Below, one piece after another: positions 8,402 to 17,332 of a stretch of 64,000 bases of DNA (the first letter of the stretch is position 1; every line of letters begins with the position of its first letter). The position numbers and the translations under genes are program-made. The notes below the pieces were generated by a model. It was not told the DNA's origin. It was given only the letters and a program-made list of their open reading frames with translations, and did no database searches. Origin of the DNA: Mesorhizobium tamadayense (GTDB lineage Bacteria; Pseudomonadota; Alphaproteobacteria; Rhizobiales; Rhizobiaceae); NCBI RefSeq assembly GCF_003863365.1, contig NZ_RQXT01000026.1, positions 1 to 64,000 on the forward strand. The letters run 5' to 3'.

Positions 8402-10408
8402 ATGACCAGCCTAGCAGCATTGAAGTCCGTTGCCGCCGCGGTCTCCGAGCGCGACATGGCGAACGCCATCCGCGCACTGGCCATGGACAGCGTGCAGAAG
8501 GCCAACTCCGGACATCCGGGCATGCCAATGGGCATGGCCGATGTCGCGACCGTGTTGTTCAGCCGCTTCATCAATATCGACCCGACTGCGCCGGACTGGC
8601 CCGATCGCGACCGCTTCGTGCTTTCAGCCGGACACGGCTCGATGCTGCAATATGCCCTGCATTACCTGCTTGGCTACGAAGACATGCCGATCGAGGAATT
8701 GCAGCGATTCCGTCAACTGGGCAGTCGCACCGCCGGACATCCGGAGCATGGCCACGCGCTTGGCATCGAGACGACGACGGGCCCGTTGGGACAAGGCATT
8801 TCGACCGCTGTCGGCATGGCGCTCGCGGAACGCATGCTTGCTGCCCGCCACGGCACCGACCTCGTCGACCACTACACCTATGTGATCGCCGGCGACGGCT
8901 GCCTGCAGGAAGGCATCAGCCACGAGGCGATCGACCTCGCAGGTCATCTGAAGCTCTCCCGGCTGATCGTCCTCTGGGACGACAATGCGATCTCCATCGA
9001 CGGACCGACTTCGCTGTCGACATCGATGGATCAGCCAACCCGGTTCAAAGCCGCCGGATGGCTTGTCCAGTCGGTGGACGGCCACGACATCGAGGCCGTC
9101 GCCGCGGCAATCGAGGCCGCTCGGCAGTCGGATCGGCCCTCTCTGATCGCCTGCCGCACGGTGATCGGCAAGGGCGCGCCCAATCTGGGCGGTTCGGAGA
9201 AGACGCATGGCGCGCCGCTGGGCGATGCGGAGATTGCCGCGACGCGCGAAAACATCGGCTGGGCCTACGCACCGTTCGAGGTGCCGGACGAGATCCTTTC
9301 GGCCTGGCGCGAGATTGCCGTACGCGGGCAGGCGGCGCGGCGCGCCTGGGGGCAGCGGCTTGCCGCCTCGCCGCAACGGGAGGCCTTCGAACGCGCGATC
9401 CGCGGCAAATTGCCCGATGCGGTGTTCGAGGCCCTTGGCGCCTTCCGCAAAGAGCATGTCGAGAAGGCGACCAAGGTTGCGACGCGGAAGGCCTCCGAAA
9501 TGGCGCTTGCCGCGATCAATGACGCAAACGAGTTGACGGTCGGCGGCTCCGCCGATCTCACGCATTCGAATCTGACGATCACCAAAGGCATGGATCGCAT
9601 AGTGCCGGGTGGTTACGCGGGCCGCTACATTCACTACGGCATCCGCGAGCACGGCATGGCCGCGGCCATGAACGGCATCGCGCTGCATGGCGGATTCGTG
9701 CCCTACGGCGGCACCTTTCTGTGCTTCGCCGACTATGCTCGCGGGGCGATGCGGCTCTCGGCGCTCATGAGCCAGCGTGTCGTCTATGTGATGACGCATG
9801 ATTCCATCGGTCTCGGCGAGGATGGCCCGACCCATCAGCCGATCGAGCACCTGGCAATGCTGCGGGCGACGCCCAACCTCAACGTCTTCCGCCCGGCCGA
9901 TATCATCGAAACCGCGGAATGCTGGGAGCTGGCGCTGAAGAGCGAGACGCGGCCGAGCGTGCTGGTGCTCTCGCGCCAGAATCTGCCGATGCAGCGCCAG
10001 GCACACAGCGACGAAAACCGGTCCAGCCGGGGCGCCTACGTCTTGCGCGAGCCGTCCGCGCACCGCGCCGTGACGCTGATCGCGACCGGCTCGGAGGTCG
10101 AGATCGCCATTGCCGCCGCCGAGCGATTGGAAACCGGGCACGGCATCGCCGCCGCGATCGTCTCGATGCCGTGCTGGGAACTGTTCGAGGAACAGAATGG
10201 GGACTACCGTAAGTCCGTCCTCGGTTCTGCGCCGCGCGTCGCCGTGGAGGCGGCCGCCCGTCTCGGCTGGGATCGCTGGATCGGCGACACGGGCGCTTTT
10301 GTCGGCATGATCGGCTTCGGCGCAAGCGCCCCTGCTCCGGACCTCTACAAGCATTTCGACATCACACCCGAAGCCGTCGCTGCAACGGCGCTGAGGCTCA
10401 TCATCTAG
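8402..10408 (+). CDS. cbbT: Transketolase
   Basis: Thiamine-diphosphate enzyme that moves two-carbon units between sugar phosphates in the regeneration phase. The 668-residue protein has the TPP motif beginning GDGCLQEGISHEA, the pyrimidine-domain segment DSIGLGEDGPTHQP and a C-terminal transketolase domain. The start at ATG 8402 follows GAGGAGG; the frame from 8381 overlaps cbbP. The minus strand carries a 598-codon open frame opposite this gene, which is a composition artefact. Confidence 0.95.
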   Translation: MTSLAALKSVAAAVSERDMANAIRALAMDSVQKANSGHPGMPMGMADVATVLFSRFINIDPTAPDWPDRDRFVLSAGHGSMLQYALHYLLGYEDMPIEELQRFRQLGSRTAGHPEHGHALGIETTTGPLGQGISTAVGMALAERMLAARHGTDLVDHYTYVIAGDGCLQEGISHEAIDLAGHLKLSRLIVLWDDNAISIDGPTSLSTSMDQPTRFKAAGWLVQSVDGHDIEAVAAAIEAARQSDRPSLIACRTVIGKGAPNLGGSEKTHGAPLGDAEIAATRENIGWAYAPFEVPDEILSAWREIAVRGQAARRAWGQRLAASPQREAFERAIRGKLPDAVFEALGAFRKEHVEKATKVATRKASEMALAAINDANELTVGGSADLTHSNLTITKGMDRIVPGGYAGRYIHYGIREHGMAAAMNGIALHGGFVPYGGTFLCFADYARGAMRLSALMSQRVVYVMTHDSIGLGEDGPTHQPIEHLAMLRATPNLNVFRPADIIETAECWELALKSETRPSVLVLSRQNLPMQRQAHSDENRSSRGAYVLREPSAHRAVTLIATGSEVEIAIAAAERLETGHGIAAAIVSMPCWELFEEQNGDYRKSVLGSAPRVAVEAAARLGWDRWIGDTGAFVGMIGFGASAPAPDLYKHFDITPEAVAATALRLII

Positions 10409-10419
10409 GAGGACCGACA

Positions 10420-11499
10420 ATGGCCCGCATCACCCTTCGCCAGCTTCTCGACCATGCCGCCGAGCACGGTTATGGCGTGCCGGCATTCAACATCAACAAC
10501 ATGGAACAGGGCCTCGCCATCATGGAGGCTGCCAGGGCCTGCGATGCGCCAGTGATCATCCAGGCCTCGCGCGGCGCCCGTTCCTATGCCAACGACATCA
10601 TGCTGGCCAAGATGATGGAAGCGTTGACCGAGATGCACCCGGCCATTCCGCTGTGCATCCATCAGGATCACGGCAACAATGAAGCCACCTGCCTTTCGGC
10701 GATCCGCCACGGCTTCACCTCGGTGATGATGGACGGGTCGTTGATGGCGGACGCCAAGACCCCGGCGAGCTACGACTACAACGTCGCCATCACCGAACGC
10801 GTCGCGCGCATGGCGCATTGGGTCGGCGCTTCCGTCGAAGGCGAGCTCGGCGTGCTCGGCTCGCTGGAAACCGGCCAGGGCGAGGCCGAGGACGGTCACG
10901 GCGCAGAGGGCGCGCTATCGCACGACCAGCTCCTAACCGATCCCGACCAGGCGGTCGACTTCGTGACCGCCACCCGCGTCGATGCGCTGGCGATCGCCTG
11001 CGGCACCTCCCACGGCGCCTACAAGTTCACGCGCAAGCCCGACGGCGACATCCTGGCCATGCAGGTGATCGAGGCGATCCACGAGAAGCTGCCGAGCACG
11101 CATCTGGTCATGCACGGTTCGTCCTCCGTGCCGCAGGAACTGCAGGACATCATCAACAAATATGGCGGCGAGATGCCCCAGACCTTTGGCGTTCCGGTCG
11201 AGGAGATCGAGCGCGGCATCCGCCACGGCGTGCGCAAGGTCAACATCGACACCGATTGCCGCATGGCCATGGCCGGGCAGTTCCGCCGCATCGCGACGCA
11301 GGATCCGCGCGAATTCGATCCGCGTAAATTCCTGAAGCCAGCCATGGACGCCTTGCGCGACCTTTGCCGCGATCGCTTCGAACGCTTCGGTACCGCGGGA
11401 AACGCCTCGAAGATCAAGGTCATCGCCATGGATGAGATGGCGAAACGCTACGCCGCGGGAAAGCTCGACCCGCAAATCGCAACCGCGAAAGCCGCCTGA
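10420..11499 (+). CDS. cbbA: Fructose-bisphosphate aldolase, class II (Calvin cycle subtype)
   Basis: Zinc-dependent aldolase of 359 residues forming fructose-1,6-bisphosphate and sedoheptulose-1,7-bisphosphate. Visible features are the N-terminal VPAFNINNMEQ, the zinc-ligand segment IHQDHGNN, VEGELGVLG and the phosphate-binding HGSSSVP and NIDTDCRMA segments. It follows cbbT after 11 bp with AGGAGG upstream and precedes cbbL by 35 bp. Confidence 0.95.
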   Translation: MARITLRQLLDHAAEHGYGVPAFNINNMEQGLAIMEAARACDAPVIIQASRGARSYANDIMLAKMMEALTEMHPAIPLCIHQDHGNNEATCLSAIRHGFTSVMMDGSLMADAKTPASYDYNVAITERVARMAHWVGASVEGELGVLGSLETGQGEAEDGHGAEGALSHDQLLTDPDQAVDFVTATRVDALAIACGTSHGAYKFTRKPDGDILAMQVIEAIHEKLPSTHLVMHGSSSVPQELQDIINKYGGEMPQTFGVPVEEIERGIRHGVRKVNIDTDCRMAMAGQFRRIATQDPREFDPRKFLKPAMDALRDLCRDRFERFGTAGNASKIKVIAMDEMAKRYAAGKLDPQIATAKAA

Positions 11500-11534
11500 G
11501 CGGCGGTCCGCCAAAAAAGGAAAGGACCAGCGCC

Positions 11535-12995
11535 ATGCCCAACAAATCCGAAACCGTGACCGGCAAGGACCGCTACAAGTCCGGTGTCATGGAATACAAG
11601 AAGATGGGCTATTGGGAGCCCGACTACGAGCCTAACGACACCGACATCATCGCGGTATTCAGGATCACGCCTCAGGATGGTGTCGACCCGATAGAGGCCG
11701 CGGCAGCCGTCGCCGGCGAGTCCTCGACCGCAACCTGGACGGTGGTCTGGACCGACCGGTTGACGGCAACCGAAAAATACCGCGCCAAGGCCCATCGGGT
11801 CGACCCGGTGCCGAACGCACCCGGACAGTATTTCGCCTACATCGCCTATGACCTCGACCTGTTCGAGCCGGGTTCGATCGCCAATCTTTCGGCATCGATC
11901 ATCGGCAATGTCTTCGGGTTCAAACCACTGAAGGCATTGCGGCTGGAAGACATGCGTTTTCCCGTCGCCTATGTGAAGACCTTCCAGGGTCCGGCGACCG
12001 GCATCGTCGTCGAGCGCGAGCGCCTCGACAAGTTCGGCCGCCCGCTGCTCGGCGCCACCGTCAAGCCGAAGCTCGGCCTTTCCGGTCGCAATTACGGCCG
12101 TGTCGTCTACGAGGCGCTGAAGGGCGGGCTCGATTTCACCAAGGACGACGAAAACATCAATTCGCAGCCCTTCATGCATTGGCGCGAGCGTTTTCTCTAC
12201 TGCATGGAGGCGGTCAACAAGGCACAGGCCGAGACGGGCGAGATCAAGGGGACCTATCTCAACGTCACCGCGGCCACCATGGAGGACATGTACGAACGGG
12301 CCGACTTCGCCAAGGAACTCGGCTCCAACATCGTGATGATCGACCTCGTGATCGGCTACACGGCAATCCAGTCGATGGCGAAATGGGCTCGCAGGAACGA
12401 CATGATCCTGCACCTGCATCGCGCCGGCCATTCGACCTACACACGGCAGAAGTCGCACGGCGTTTCCTTCCGCGTCATCGCCAAATGGATGCGGCTTGCC
12501 GGCGTCGACCACATCCATGCCGGCACCGTCGTCGGCAAGCTGGAAGGCGACCCGGCGACGACCAGGGGTTACTACGACATCTGCCGCGAGAACCATAACC
12601 CGATGAAGCTGGAGAACGGCATCTTCTTCGATCAGCACTGGGCATCGCTCAACAAGCTGATGCCTGTGGCATCAGGCGGCATCCACGCCGGCCAGATGCA
12701 TCAGCTCATCGACCTGCTCGGCGAGGACGTGGTGCTGCAGTTCGGCGGAGGCACCATCGGCCATCCGATGGGGATCGCGGCCGGCGCTACCGCAAACAGA
12801 GTGGCTCTCGAAGCGATGATCCTCGCCCGCAACGAAGGCCGCGACTACCTGCGGGAAGGGCCTGAGATCCTCGAGCATGCCGCCCGGTCATGCCTGCCGT
12901 TGCGACAGGCGCTCGATGTCTGGAAGGACGTGACGTTCAACTACGCCTCGACCGACACGCCGGACTTTGTCCCGGTGGCAACGGCAGCTGAATGA
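11535..12995 (+). CDS. cbbL: RuBisCO large subunit, form IC (red type)
   Basis: Fixes CO2 on ribulose-1,5-bisphosphate. The 486-residue length, the N-terminal start with KDRYKSGVMEYKKMGYW and the neighbouring cbbX mark the red-type form IC enzyme. The active-site stretch GGLDFTKDDEN carries the carbamylated lysine at about residue 203, and the loop-6 region and the ASGGIHAGQMHQL phosphate-binding segment are intact. The small subunit gene follows after 11 bp. Confidence 0.98.
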   Translation: MPNKSETVTGKDRYKSGVMEYKKMGYWEPDYEPNDTDIIAVFRITPQDGVDPIEAAAAVAGESSTATWTVVWTDRLTATEKYRAKAHRVDPVPNAPGQYFAYIAYDLDLFEPGSIANLSASIIGNVFGFKPLKALRLEDMRFPVAYVKTFQGPATGIVVERERLDKFGRPLLGATVKPKLGLSGRNYGRVVYEALKGGLDFTKDDENINSQPFMHWRERFLYCMEAVNKAQAETGEIKGTYLNVTAATMEDMYERADFAKELGSNIVMIDLVIGYTAIQSMAKWARRNDMILHLHRAGHSTYTRQKSHGVSFRVIAKWMRLAGVDHIHAGTVVGKLEGDPATTRGYYDICRENHNPMKLENGIFFDQHWASLNKLMPVASGGIHAGQMHQLIDLLGEDVVLQFGGGTIGHPMGIAAGATANRVALEAMILARNEGRDYLREGPEILEHAARSCLPLRQALDVWKDVTFNYASTDTPDFVPVATAAE

Positions 12996-13006
12996 GGAGA
13001 CAGACA

Positions 13007-13426
13007 ATGCGTATCACCCAAGGGGCCTTTTCCTTCCTGCCCGACCTGACCGACGACCAGATCCGCGCGCAGGTGCAGTATTGCATCGACAACAAATGGG
13101 CCGTCAGCCTCGAGTTCACCGACGACCCGCACCCGCGCAACACCTATTGGGACATGTGGGGCCACCCGATGTTCGACAATCCCGATGCGGCGGCGCTGAT
13201 GATGGAGCTGAACGCATGCCGTAAGCTCTATGGCGACCGCTATATCCGCGTCGTCGCCTTCGATTCCTCGCAGGGCTGGGAATCGGTGAAGCTCTCCTTC
13301 ATCGTCAACCGCCCGGCCGAGGAACCCGGCTATCGGCTCGAGCGGCAGGAGGCCGCGGGCCGCATGATCCGCTACACCACCAAGCCCTACGCCGCCGACA
13401 AACCGGCTGGAACGAGGTACGGCTGA
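13007..13426 (+). CDS. cbbS: RuBisCO small subunit
   Basis: A 139-residue small subunit of the L8S8 holoenzyme. It begins MRITQGAFSFLPDLTD and contains the conserved W-x-M-W-G-x-P-M-F block, with the C-terminal extension typical of red-type small subunits. ATG 13007 follows GGAGA at 12996-13000; an ATG at 12992 overlaps the cbbL stop and is less likely. Confidence 0.97.
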   Translation: MRITQGAFSFLPDLTDDQIRAQVQYCIDNKWAVSLEFTDDPHPRNTYWDMWGHPMFDNPDAAALMMELNACRKLYGDRYIRVVAFDSSQGWESVKLSFIVNRPAEEPGYRLERQEAAGRMIRYTTKPYAADKPAGTRYG

Positions 13427-13450
13427 TCATCGGGACGTGAGGAGAATGCC

Positions 13451-14389
13451 ATGTCGGCGCCAGCCTTTGCCGAAACGGAAGCGCCTCAAAACGCCGCCCC
13501 GGCGGCGATCGACCTGCGTGAGGAATTTGAAACTTCCGGCGTCAGGGACGTCCTGGCCGAGCTCGACCGCGATCTCATCGGGCTCGCCCCGGTCAAAAGA
13601 CGCATCCGCGAGACCGCGGCGCTCCTGCTGGTCGAGCGGGCGCGCCGCCGCATGGGCCTCGCCCACGAAACGCCGACACTGCATATGAGCTTCACTGGCA
13701 ATCCCGGCACCGGCAAGACGACCGTCGCATTGCGAATGGCCGACCTGCTGCATCGGCTGGGCTATATACGCAAGGGTCATCTGGTTTCGGTGACGCGCGA
13801 CGACCTGGTCGGCCAGTATATCGGCCACACCGCGCCCAAGACCAAGGAAATCCTGAAGAAGGCAATGGGCGGGGTGCTGTTCATCGACGAGGCCTACTAT
13901 CTCTACCGGCCGGAAAACGAACGCGATTACGGCCAGGAGGCGATCGAGATCCTGCTGCAGGTGATGGAGAACCAGCGCGATGATCTCGTGGTCATCCTCG
14001 CCGGCTACGCGCAGCGCATGGATCGCTTCTTCGAAAGCAATCCGGGATTCCGCTCGCGCATTGCCCACCACATCGACTTTCCCGACTATTCCGACGACGA
14101 GCTTCTCAGGATCGCGGAACAAATGCTCGACCAGCAAAATTACCTGTTCGACACAAAGGCAACCGCCGCGATGACCGACTACATCGCACGCCGCCGCGCG
14201 CAGCCGCATTTCGCCAATGCCCGCTCGATCCGCAACGCGCTCGACCGGGCACGGCTGAGGCAGGCGAACCGCCTGTTCGAGAGCGCCAAGGGACCGCTCG
14301 ACGCAAAGGCGCTGTCGACGATCTCGGCCGAGGACATCACCGCCAGCCGGGTGTTCGCGCTAAATCCCGGGGAAGGAGAAAGCAAATGA
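13451..14389 (+). CDS. cbbX: Red-type RuBisCO activase, AAA+
   Basis: Hexameric AAA+ remodelling enzyme that releases inhibitory sugar phosphates from red-type RuBisCO by pulling on the large-subunit C-terminus. The 312-residue protein has Walker A GNPGTGKTT at about residue 83, Walker B VLFIDEAYYL and a sensor 1 region. Its gene overlaps cbbE by 4 bp (ATGA), and its presence confirms that the RuBisCO is form IC. Confidence 0.96.
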   Translation: MSAPAFAETEAPQNAAPAAIDLREEFETSGVRDVLAELDRDLIGLAPVKRRIRETAALLLVERARRRMGLAHETPTLHMSFTGNPGTGKTTVALRMADLLHRLGYIRKGHLVSVTRDDLVGQYIGHTAPKTKEILKKAMGGVLFIDEAYYLYRPENERDYGQEAIEILLQVMENQRDDLVVILAGYAQRMDRFFESNPGFRSRIAHHIDFPDYSDDELLRIAEQMLDQQNYLFDTKATAAMTDYIARRRAQPHFANARSIRNALDRARLRQANRLFESAKGPLDAKALSTISAEDITASRVFALNPGEGESK

Positions 14390-15072
14390 CCGGCAAGACC
14401 ATCATCGCTCCTTCCGTTCTGTCGTCGGATTTCTCGCGGCTCGGCGACGAGGTCGAAGCGGTCGTGCGGGCAGGCGCCGACTGGATCCATCTCGACGTGA
14501 TGGACGGGCATTTCGTGCCCAACATCACCTTCGGCCCGCCGGTGATCAAGACAATCCGCGATCGAACGGACAAGATCTTCGACTGTCATCTGATGATCGC
14601 GCCGGCCGATCCTTATCTCGCAGCTTTCGCCGATGCCGGTTGCGACATCATCACGGTGCATGCCGAGGCCGGGCCGCATCTCGACCGTTCGCTGCAGGCG
14701 ATCAGGAGCCTCGGCAAGAAGGCCGGCGTGTCGCTGAATCCGTCGACGCCGGAAAGTGCCATCGAATATGTTCTCGACCGGCTCGATCTGGTGCTGTTGA
14801 TGACGGTCAATCCGGGTTTCGGCGGCCAGGCCTTCATTTCGGCGGTCGTCGACAAGGTCAGGCGCGTCAAGGCGCTCGTCGGCCAACGTCCGATCGACAT
14901 CGAGATCGACGGTGGCATCACGCCCGAGACAGCCCCCCTGGTTACCGCGGCCGGGGCCAATGTGCTCGTCGCCGGCTCCGCCGTCTTCAAGGGCGGCACC
15001 GAGGCTGCCTATCGCGCCAATATCGGCGCGATCAGACGGGCGGCCGACGGAGCGATCCGGCGGGCCGCGTGA
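14386..15072 (+). CDS. cbbE: Ribulose-phosphate 3-epimerase
   Basis: TIM-barrel metal enzyme interconverting xylulose-5-phosphate and ribulose-5-phosphate for the regeneration phase. Diagnostic segments are IAPSVLSSDFSRLG at the N-terminus, HLDVMDGHFVPN, MTVNPGFGGQAF and the phosphate-binding DGGITPETA followed by VAGSAVFKG. The 228 residues match the family, with a slightly extended Arg/Ala-rich C-terminus. Start overlaps cbbX. Confidence 0.95.
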   Translation: MTGKTIIAPSVLSSDFSRLGDEVEAVVRAGADWIHLDVMDGHFVPNITFGPPVIKTIRDRTDKIFDCHLMIAPADPYLAAFADAGCDIITVHAEAGPHLDRSLQAIRSLGKKAGVSLNPSTPESAIEYVLDRLDLVLLMTVNPGFGGQAFISAVVDKVRRVKALVGQRPIDIEIDGGITPETAPLVTAAGANVLVAGSAVFKGGTEAAYRANIGAIRRAADGAIRRAA

Positions 15073-15093
15073 ACCACTTGGTCGGAGGATGAT

Positions 15094-15651
15094 ATGGCGG
15101 CAATCCCACCTGTCTGCGATTTCGGCTGGCAAGCCGTCGATGCCGTTTTGCCCGGCGTCGACGGCAAATCGCATTCGATCTTCGGCCAGGCCGGTCCCAA
15201 CGGCCTGGTCGTCGCCTTCATCTGCAATCACTGCCCCTATGTGAAGGCGGTGATTTCACGCATCGTTCGTGACGCCAACGACCTCAAGGCCGAAGGGATC
15301 GGCTTTGTCGCGATCAACTCCAATGATGCCGACGCCTATCCGGACGATTCCTTCGACAACATGAAGCTCTTCGCCAGGGCGAATGGCTTCACCTTCCCGT
15401 ACCTCCACGACGTGTCGCAGGCAGTGGCGCGCGCCTATGGAGCCGTGTGCACGCCGGATTTCTTCGGCCTCAACGTCGAGTTGACGCTGCAATATCGTGG
15501 CCGGCTGGACGCATCGCGACGGGACGCCGGGCCGCCCGGGCTGAGGCGCGATCTGTTCGAGGCGATGAAGCAGGTTGCCCGAACCGGTGACGGACCGCGT
15601 GACCAGATCGCTTCGATCGGCTGCTCGATCAAATGGAAGGAGGCGGCATGA
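15094..15651 (+). CDS. Thioredoxin-fold (AhpC/TSA-like) protein in the cbb operon
   Basis: A 185-residue cytoplasmic protein with a redoxin fold and the motif FICNHCPYVKAV near residue 45-56, where two cysteines form a CNHC pair in the active-site position. A second conserved element, CTPDFFGLN, follows. This family occurs in many bacteria as 'thioredoxin family protein'; the substrate is unknown. It lies 21 bp after cbbE and overlaps the phosphatase gene by 4 bp, so it is cotranscribed with Calvin-cycle genes. A redox-control role for these enzymes is an inference from position. Confidence 0.8.
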   Translation: MAAIPPVCDFGWQAVDAVLPGVDGKSHSIFGQAGPNGLVVAFICNHCPYVKAVISRIVRDANDLKAEGIGFVAINSNDADAYPDDSFDNMKLFARANGFTFPYLHDVSQAVARAYGAVCTPDFFGLNVELTLQYRGRLDASRRDAGPPGLRRDLFEAMKQVARTGDGPRDQIASIGCSIKWKEAA

Positions 15652-16349
15652 ATGTCGGCGCAAGCAGACCGTTTCGGTCTCCGAAGGCGATCCTGTTCGA
15701 TCTCGACGGCACGCTGGTCGATTCGGCGCCCGACATCGCGGCGGCCGTGAACGAGTTGCTGGCCGGCCGCGACCTGCCGCCGCTGCGCGTGGATCAGGTC
15801 AAGGCAATGATCGGCGGCGGCGTCGGGAAGCTGGTCGAGCGGGCCTTCGCGGCTTCAGGGTCACCGCTTCTCGGCAGCGCGCTCGAGGAGGCCAACCGCG
15901 TCATGGCGCCGATCTACCGCAGGCATCTGACCGGCCTGACGAGGCTTATGCCTGGCGTCAGGGAGGTTCTCACGCACTTCCACCTGAGCGGAATGGCCCT
16001 GGGCGTTGCTACCAACAAGCCGCAATTGGCGACCCGCGAAATCCTGCTGCATTTCCACTTGACGGAATATCTCGGCGCGATCGTCGGCGGAGACGCGGTG
16101 ACATTCCTGAAACCGGCGCCCGACGCTCTGCTGCTGGCGCTCGACCAGCTTGGCGTCGAACCCACCGAAACGTGGATGGTGGGAGACAGCAGCAGCGACG
16201 TCGGCGCCGCGCGCGCCGCCGGCATGCCCGTCGTTCTGCTGCGCGGCGGCTACACCCAGGTCCCCGTCGAAGAGCTTGGCGCAGACCTTGTCTGCGACAG
16301 CCTGCTCGATCTGCCTTCCGCGATGCAGAGGCTGCGTGCCGTTGCCTGA
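15648..16349 (+). CDS. cbbZ: Phosphoglycolate phosphatase (HAD superfamily)
   Basis: Removes phosphate from 2-phosphoglycolate, the toxic product of RuBisCO oxygenation. The 233-residue protein has the HAD motif I DLDGTLVDSAP near the N-terminus, a threonine/asparagine-containing motif II (GVATNKP), the motif III lysine in FLKPAPD and motif IV VGDSSSDVGAA. ATG 15648 overlaps the upstream stop and follows AAGGAGG at 15637-15643. It is the last gene of the operon before an inverted-repeat terminator. Confidence 0.9.
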   Translation: MNVGASRPFRSPKAILFDLDGTLVDSAPDIAAAVNELLAGRDLPPLRVDQVKAMIGGGVGKLVERAFAASGSPLLGSALEEANRVMAPIYRRHLTGLTRLMPGVREVLTHFHLSGMALGVATNKPQLATREILLHFHLTEYLGAIVGGDAVTFLKPAPDALLLALDQLGVEPTETWMVGDSSSDVGAARAAGMPVVLLRGGYTQVPVEELGADLVCDSLLDLPSAMQRLRAVA

Positions 16350-16375
16350 ACGGCAGCGTCGATTACGGAGGCAGT

Positions 16376-16406
16376 CGCCGGCCGATCGTAAATCGAACGG
16401 CCGGCG
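16376..16406. terminator. Probable bidirectional terminator between cbbZ and the cytochrome c gene
   Basis: Perfect 9-bp inverted repeat, CGCCGGCCG (16376-16384) and CGGCCGGCG (16398-16406), with a 13-nt loop. It lies 27 bp after the cbbZ stop and just before the convergent cytochrome c stop. There is no T-run on either strand, so it may not be a canonical intrinsic terminator. Confidence 0.55.
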
Positions 16407-16416
16407 AAGCCGTTAC

Positions 16417-16797
16417 TTACTTCGAGAACTGCTTGAGATAGGCGATGACGTTGGCCACGTCCTTGTCGTCCTTGAGGCCGGCAAACGCCATCTTTGTGCC
16501 TTTCACCATGGCCTTTGGATCATGGAGATAGGTCGTCAGCGTCGGTTCGTCCCATTTGACGCCGGATTTTCCAGCCGCAACCATGGCCTGGGAATAGCTG
16601 AAACCCGGATGCGTGCCGGCCGTTCGGCCGATGACGCCGTTCAATGACGGACCAACCTTGTTCTGGTCCTTGTCCGCCACGTGGCAGACCTTGCATTTGG
16701 TGAAGACCTTCTCACCCGCCGCGGCATCCTGGGCATGGGATTGGTTCGTGATGAAAGTCGCGAAGAATACGACGGCGAAAAATGCGATAGCGCGCAT
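16417..16797 (-). CDS. Class I cytochrome c (c2/c550-like), periplasmic
   Basis: A 126-residue secreted monohaem cytochrome. A signal peptide ends near SHA|QDAAAG; the haem site is CKVCH and a likely axial Met lies in TKMAFAG near the C-terminus. The start is supported by a GAGGAA ribosome binding site. In this setting, 4 kb from xoxF, it is a plausible electron carrier between XoxG and the terminal oxidase; a general c2 role is equally possible. Confidence 0.88.
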   Translation of the reverse strand: MRAIAFFAVVFFATFITNQSHAQDAAAGEKVFTKCKVCHVADKDQNKVGPSLNGVIGRTAGTHPGFSYSQAMVAAGKSGVKWDEPTLTTYLHDPKAMVKGTKMAFAGLKDDKDVANVIAYLKQFSK

Positions 16798-17081
16798 GGC
16801 ATTTCCTCATTGATCGTCAAGATGCCCCGGATGATTTGCATGCCATTGCTTTGACAAAGTCAACCGTACAATGGTCCAGCGCAACTCTGGCACCGAAGAG
16901 AGCCGCCCTGTACTTTCGCCTTTGTTGACGGCCTTGGGGCGAGCGCGTAGCTTCAGGTCATTCCGGTTTCCCATGGGCACCTCGGGAACCCGGTCGGGCT
17001 GAATTTGTCCAGGCTGAGATTTGCCCGGGCGATGGGGCGGATTTCGCCAGAGCGGGCGTCTTTACGCGCGCGAGGTGCTGA

Positions 17082-17291
17082 ATGAATATGGTCGACCTCA
17101 TATTGACGGTTTGCCTGAGTGCCAATCCCGGCAATTGCCGAGACGAGCATCTCTATTTCGAGAGCCGCGGCTCTCTGTTCCAATGCATGATGCTGGCGCC
17201 CAGCGAGATCGCGAAGTGGTCGCAGAAACATCCGACCTTCAAGGTCAGGCGCTGGAAATGCGCTTTCCCGAAGAAGGACAGGGCGATCTGA
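17082..17291 (+). CDS. Small conserved protein, paralogue of the protein at 4932-5132
   Basis: A 69-residue protein with a GAGGTG ribosome binding site at 17072-17077. It has a hydrophobic N-terminus, cysteines in TVCLSANPGNCRDE, FQCMMLAP and RWKCAF, and the C-terminal pattern A-x-W-x-x-x-HP-x-x-x-V-x-RW. The same pattern occurs in the 66-residue protein at 4932-5132, so both are probably real and belong to one family. It is 41 bp upstream of the ABC transporter binding protein gene and could be cotranscribed with it. Function unknown. Confidence 0.65.
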   Translation: MNMVDLILTVCLSANPGNCRDEHLYFESRGSLFQCMMLAPSEIAKWSQKHPTFKVRRWKCAFPKKDRAI

Positions 17292-17332
17292 CCGGCGCCC
17301 CCCTGGTTGTTGCAGTCTCGGGAGGAGACATC

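Noticed and set aside
8624..10420. 598-codon open frame on the minus strand
   Set aside because: It lies opposite cbbT; high GC leaves few stop codons on that strand, and the translation shows no domain while cbbT is unambiguous.
11448..12638. 396-codon minus-strand open frame
   Set aside because: Antisense to cbbL, which is a clear form IC large subunit.
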